A stretch of 62,320 bases of DNA, from the NCBI GenBank assembly GCA_021740385.1, contig JAIOZY010000024.1, forward strand, positions 1-62,320, in the 5' to 3' direction. Position 1 is the stretch's first letter; the number at the start of each line of letters is the position of its first letter. A program made the position numbers and the translations under genes. Under the pieces are notes generated by a model. That model did no database searches and was not told the origin of the DNA. It saw only the letters and a program-made list of their open reading frames with translations. This document shows positions 59,941 to 62,320 of the stretch, in pieces. This DNA comes from Prolixibacteraceae bacterium (GTDB lineage: Bacteria > Bacteroidota > Bacteroidia > Bacteroidales > Prolixibacteraceae).

Positions 59941-59976
59941 GACAAGAGTAGCTCCAAAATTGGAACAGCTCTTGTC
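59941..59976. other. Hairpin between the C25 and T9SS-sorted genes
   Basis: GACAAGAG (59941-59948) pairs with CTCTTGTC (59969-59976), with inner TCCA/TGGA pairs. No T run follows on the minus strand, so it is a weak terminator or a leader structure for the downstream gene. The 141-base gap holds nothing else convincing. Confidence 0.45.
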
Positions 59977-60052
59977 TATTGCTAATTCATAATAACCGAT
60001 AAAATCAGAGCTTATCATAATTCTATTGTTCAATGAAACAGTTGTTAAACTA

Positions 60053-62209
60053 TCAGTCAAATAATTCGGGGATATAATTATGCTTTGTAATGGTAACAAT
60101 ATAATTAGCCGGTACACTGTAAAAAGTAGCCTGCGATACCCCTGTATATACAGTTTGATAACTTGCGCCAAAGTCAGTACTACTAATCATACTGATTGTG
60201 CAATTGTTTACCCCACCTGTATTTACATAAACCGATGAACCTCCATCGGTAATATACGCGCTTGAAAACTGTGAAGGCGTTGCCGACCATATTTCTATTT
60301 CAGGGCATCCCATAAGGTTTTGCGACAGGCTTAAATAATGATTACTATACGATACTTTAGAATCGGCCATAGCCGTGCCTAGCCGATAAGTGCCGTCTTC
60401 CAATAATTCGGTAAAATCTTGCTGCAAATACCATGAAGGTGAAACCCATCCATACCTTGTATTACCTATATACACCGGACCACACCTGCTCTGCTGGTTG
60501 GTAAAACGGGCACCAAGGTTATCGGTCGGCGAAACACTATTCCACGTATCAAAGGGTGTAGTCTCACAAGCAATAGTATACAATATAAAAGGAGAACTGC
60601 CAGTATAAATGTCCTCCATCCCGTTGTCACTTTCAACATAACCGCACCAGCCCTGGACATTATCATAATTGGTCACTTTCTTTTTATCATTTGTTCCACA
60701 ATCGTTAAGTCCTTTTGTTGCTACTGCCACATTGTTAGGAGAACCATGGTTAAACCAGCTTACAAAGCCGTAACCATCACATATTTCAGATACAACATCG
60801 TTGCCTGTTGGGAATTGCGGGCTTTCAGCGCTATTATGATTGGGCACTCCGTTATATTCTTCTTCAAATACCGTATTCGTAGTAAAAAAACCATTAAAAC
60901 GGCTGACAATATCGCTTGCCTGGTCAAGCCCCTGCATATCATCAGCCTGGGTGTAAAAAGCTTTACGCAAATACGAAGTACTGCCATTTCCGGGATTTGT
61001 TTCGTACCACTCGACTTTATTTATCCAATCAGTTATTTCACTCCCGCCATCGCAAAGCAACCTTCCTACCAATATTTCAGCGCCATAATCTACATCGTCA
61101 TTGCTGCTTTCCCCCAAATATTGGTCAGAATCTACATCCCAATCCCCATCAAAGTCAGAAAAATATATATCGGCAGGAATTTTATAATCATTTGCCACCC
61201 GCCAATCCCAATCATTATTAGATCCTGTACCATACCTGAATGGAACAGTACTGCCATCTCCCCCCAGCAAAGCATACTCTAATCCGTTCTGATAAGCTTC
61301 GTATAAAAACTGCCTTATCTTACCTGCTTCATCATTAATGCCCGAAATATCATCGCCCGTGTAAGCCGAGGAAATGGCCTGGGTGGTTACCAGTTCAATA
61401 TCGATCCCCTTTTGCCGTTTCCATTGGATGAAGTCGTTAAAATAGGAAGAAAGAGAAGAAGGAGTAATAATAACATAGTCACAATTAATGGATATACCCG
61501 AGGTCGATTTTGTACTTTTCATATCAATTACCTCACCCGAAGCCTGTTTTTGCTCAATAACGCTGTATTTTTCAACATCCTCGTCGTTATCAACCAACGA
61601 TTTAAGATAATTGTCGAATTGTTCTTTGCACCTTACGGGAGCAGTTAAAAGCTTCTTATCAGAATTCTTAAGGTACAGTGTAATATCAATGTCAGTCACA
61701 AATTCAACCTGCCCTTTTACCGGGTTGTAACAGATTGGCGAAACTGCAAGGGATACAATTTTATTGCCCCTGACACAGTCAGTCCGCAATAACCTTACCC
61801 GTTCACCGGGGTAAAAAGAATCAGAGTTGTATATTTGCTTATCAGGCCCTACAAACTCATTCCCGGTAAATTCTGTTGAAGTAGGGATCGGCTTTTGTAC
61901 AGGAATGATAAATTCCTTTAGAAGCTCTGTTTCACCTTTGCCTTTTGAATATTCCAAATAATCGGGTTCTTCACCGGCTGGTATAATCAGTTTTATATAC
62001 TTAACCGGGAGTTGTGGAGCCCCTTCGGTTAAATCCATTTTGTATCCGGCTAAAGAAACCGTTGAATACAAGTTGCCATCATCGGCTGTTTGAGAAGCGA
62101 TTTTTAAATCAGGTTCGAAACGCACATGATGTGTGATAACAGTAGCCCTGGAAATCAAACCAAAGCTCACAAAAAAACTAATGAGTAAAAAATTGCAAAA
62201 TCTTTTCAT
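60053..62209 (-). CDS. C25 (gingipain-like) cysteine peptidase without sorting domain
   Basis: A 718-residue exported peptidase. A signal peptide (FCNFLLISFFVSFGLIS) is followed by the C25 propeptide-like region (residues ~25-235: AGYKMDLTEGAPQLPVKYIK, SFYPGERVRLLRTDCVRG). The C25 domain starts with CDYVIITPSSLSSYFNDFIQWKRQKG; the catalytic His is in WFNHGSPNN (H488) and Cys in YTIACETTPFD (C548). An Ig-like C-terminal segment follows (GGSSVYVNTGGVNNCTISM), and the protein stops after HNYIPELFD. Secreted C25 peptidases of this group normally run on into more domains and a T9SS sorting domain; neither is present, and a different frame stays open past the stop for about 130 bases. It could be truncated or simply short. 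Confidence 0.87.
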   Translation of the reverse strand: MKRFCNFLLISFFVSFGLISRATVITHHVRFEPDLKIASQTADDGNLYSTVSLAGYKMDLTEGAPQLPVKYIKLIIPAGEEPDYLEYSKGKGETELLKEFIIPVQKPIPTSTEFTGNEFVGPDKQIYNSDSFYPGERVRLLRTDCVRGNKIVSLAVSPICYNPVKGQVEFVTDIDITLYLKNSDKKLLTAPVRCKEQFDNYLKSLVDNDEDVEKYSVIEQKQASGEVIDMKSTKSTSGISINCDYVIITPSSLSSYFNDFIQWKRQKGIDIELVTTQAISSAYTGDDISGINDEAGKIRQFLYEAYQNGLEYALLGGDGSTVPFRYGTGSNNDWDWRVANDYKIPADIYFSDFDGDWDVDSDQYLGESSNDDVDYGAEILVGRLLCDGGSEITDWINKVEWYETNPGNGSTSYLRKAFYTQADDMQGLDQASDIVSRFNGFFTTNTVFEEEYNGVPNHNSAESPQFPTGNDVVSEICDGYGFVSWFNHGSPNNVAVATKGLNDCGTNDKKKVTNYDNVQGWCGYVESDNGMEDIYTGSSPFILYTIACETTPFDTWNSVSPTDNLGARFTNQQSRCGPVYIGNTRYGWVSPSWYLQQDFTELLEDGTYRLGTAMADSKVSYSNHYLSLSQNLMGCPEIEIWSATPSQFSSAYITDGGSSVYVNTGGVNNCTISMISSTDFGASYQTVYTGVSQATFYSVPANYIVTITKHNYIPELFD

Positions 62210-62275
62210 AATTAATAGATTTGCGAACGAGGGAGTTACCGCTCCCGTACACGTTCAGATTAAACATTTGAACAA

Positions 62276-62312
62276 AAGGCAGCATGTTTTTCATACCGTG
62301 TTGCCTTTTTTT
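62276..62312 (+). terminator. Hairpin with T run near the right edge
   Basis: AAGGCAGCATG (62276-62286) pairs with CGTGTTGCCTT (62297-62307; two G-T wobbles), followed by T's to 62312. No plus-strand gene ends before it, so it may terminate a leader or a transcript coming from the right. A second short hairpin, GGGAG/CTCCC, lies at about 62230-62246 upstream of the C25 gene. Confidence 0.5.
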
Positions 62313-62320
62313 CATTAAAA

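Noticed and set aside
59923-60171. 82-residue minus-strand frame after the C25 stop as a separate gene
   Set aside because: It starts inside the peptidase, contains a stable hairpin and has no recognisable motif; better seen as a possible frame-shifted tail or chance.
60746-61282. 178-residue plus-strand frame opposite the C25 peptidase
   Set aside because: Shadow of a well-supported peptidase; basic, repetitive and without a family pattern.
1-62320. CRISPR arrays, tRNA or rRNA genes, prophage
   Set aside because: No regularly spaced direct repeats, cloverleaf-like sequences or phage structural genes were noticed on either strand.

Overview
The window looks like a chromosomal segment of a Bacteroidota bacterium, most likely Bacteroidales/Marinilabiliales. 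The evidence is a type IX secretion (T9SS) propeller gene (porZ), T9SS sorting domains, fused secDF, A/T-rich translation starts without Shine-Dalgarno sequences, and repeated matches to the Bacteroidota promoter -7 element TAnnTTTG just upstream of genes. The order is assigned by gene content only, not by any database comparison. No rRNA, tRNA, CRISPR array or prophage was seen.

Layout. 1-4.6 kb: the clipped 5' end of an IS630-type transposase, then a compact plus-strand run: Crp/Fnr regulator, rdgB, porZ, recO. 4.6-10 kb: an A/T-rich minus-strand island that reads XRE regulator, type III mod, dinD, type III res, with a probable operator and promoter in front of the regulator. 10.1-11.7 kb: a stand-alone TrpB2-type tryptophan synthase beta gene, preceded by a promoter, a 29-codon leader peptide with three Trp codons, and an intrinsic terminator. 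This looks like a complete tryptophan attenuator. 11.7-20 kb: DUF4197 lipoprotein, M16 peptidase, an envelope protein of unknown family, a DUF5916 protein and elbB. 20.3-31.3 kb: secDF, DUF2797, ilvE, a GT39-type glycosyltransferase with a carboxypeptidase-regulatory-domain protein, a coiled-coil lipoprotein, and a GH43-like propeller fused to a parallel beta-helix.

31.4-38.1 kb (minus strand): the F1Fo ATP synthase genes atpB-E-F-H-A-G without atpD/atpC, behind a small membrane protein and a bactofilin. A terminator-like hairpin with a T-tract lies between atpE and atpF. rpmF-yceD follows. 38-42.9 kb: an orphan sensor kinase downstream of dxs, and an OmpA-family lipoprotein. A palindrome-rich element sits at 42.9-43.05 kb. 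43-51.5 kb: a DUF3352-like propeller protein, an outer-membrane barrel candidate, a U32 peptidase, an FG-GAP protein, hemD and a DUF4271 protein. 51.5-57.2 kb: a 56-residue gene resembling the N-terminus of HigA antitoxins, polA, queD, an ArsR regulator, a polyprenyl synthetase and frr. 57.3 kb to the end: a CPBP membrane protease, a T9SS-sorted protein and a C25 (gingipain-like) peptidase that lacks a sorting domain.

Most genes are core housekeeping. The parts most worth a second look are the Trp leader in front of trpB2, the mod-dinD-res defence operon with its regulator, the internal atp terminator, the palindromic element at 42.9 kb, the small HigA-like gene and the unusual secreted proteins.
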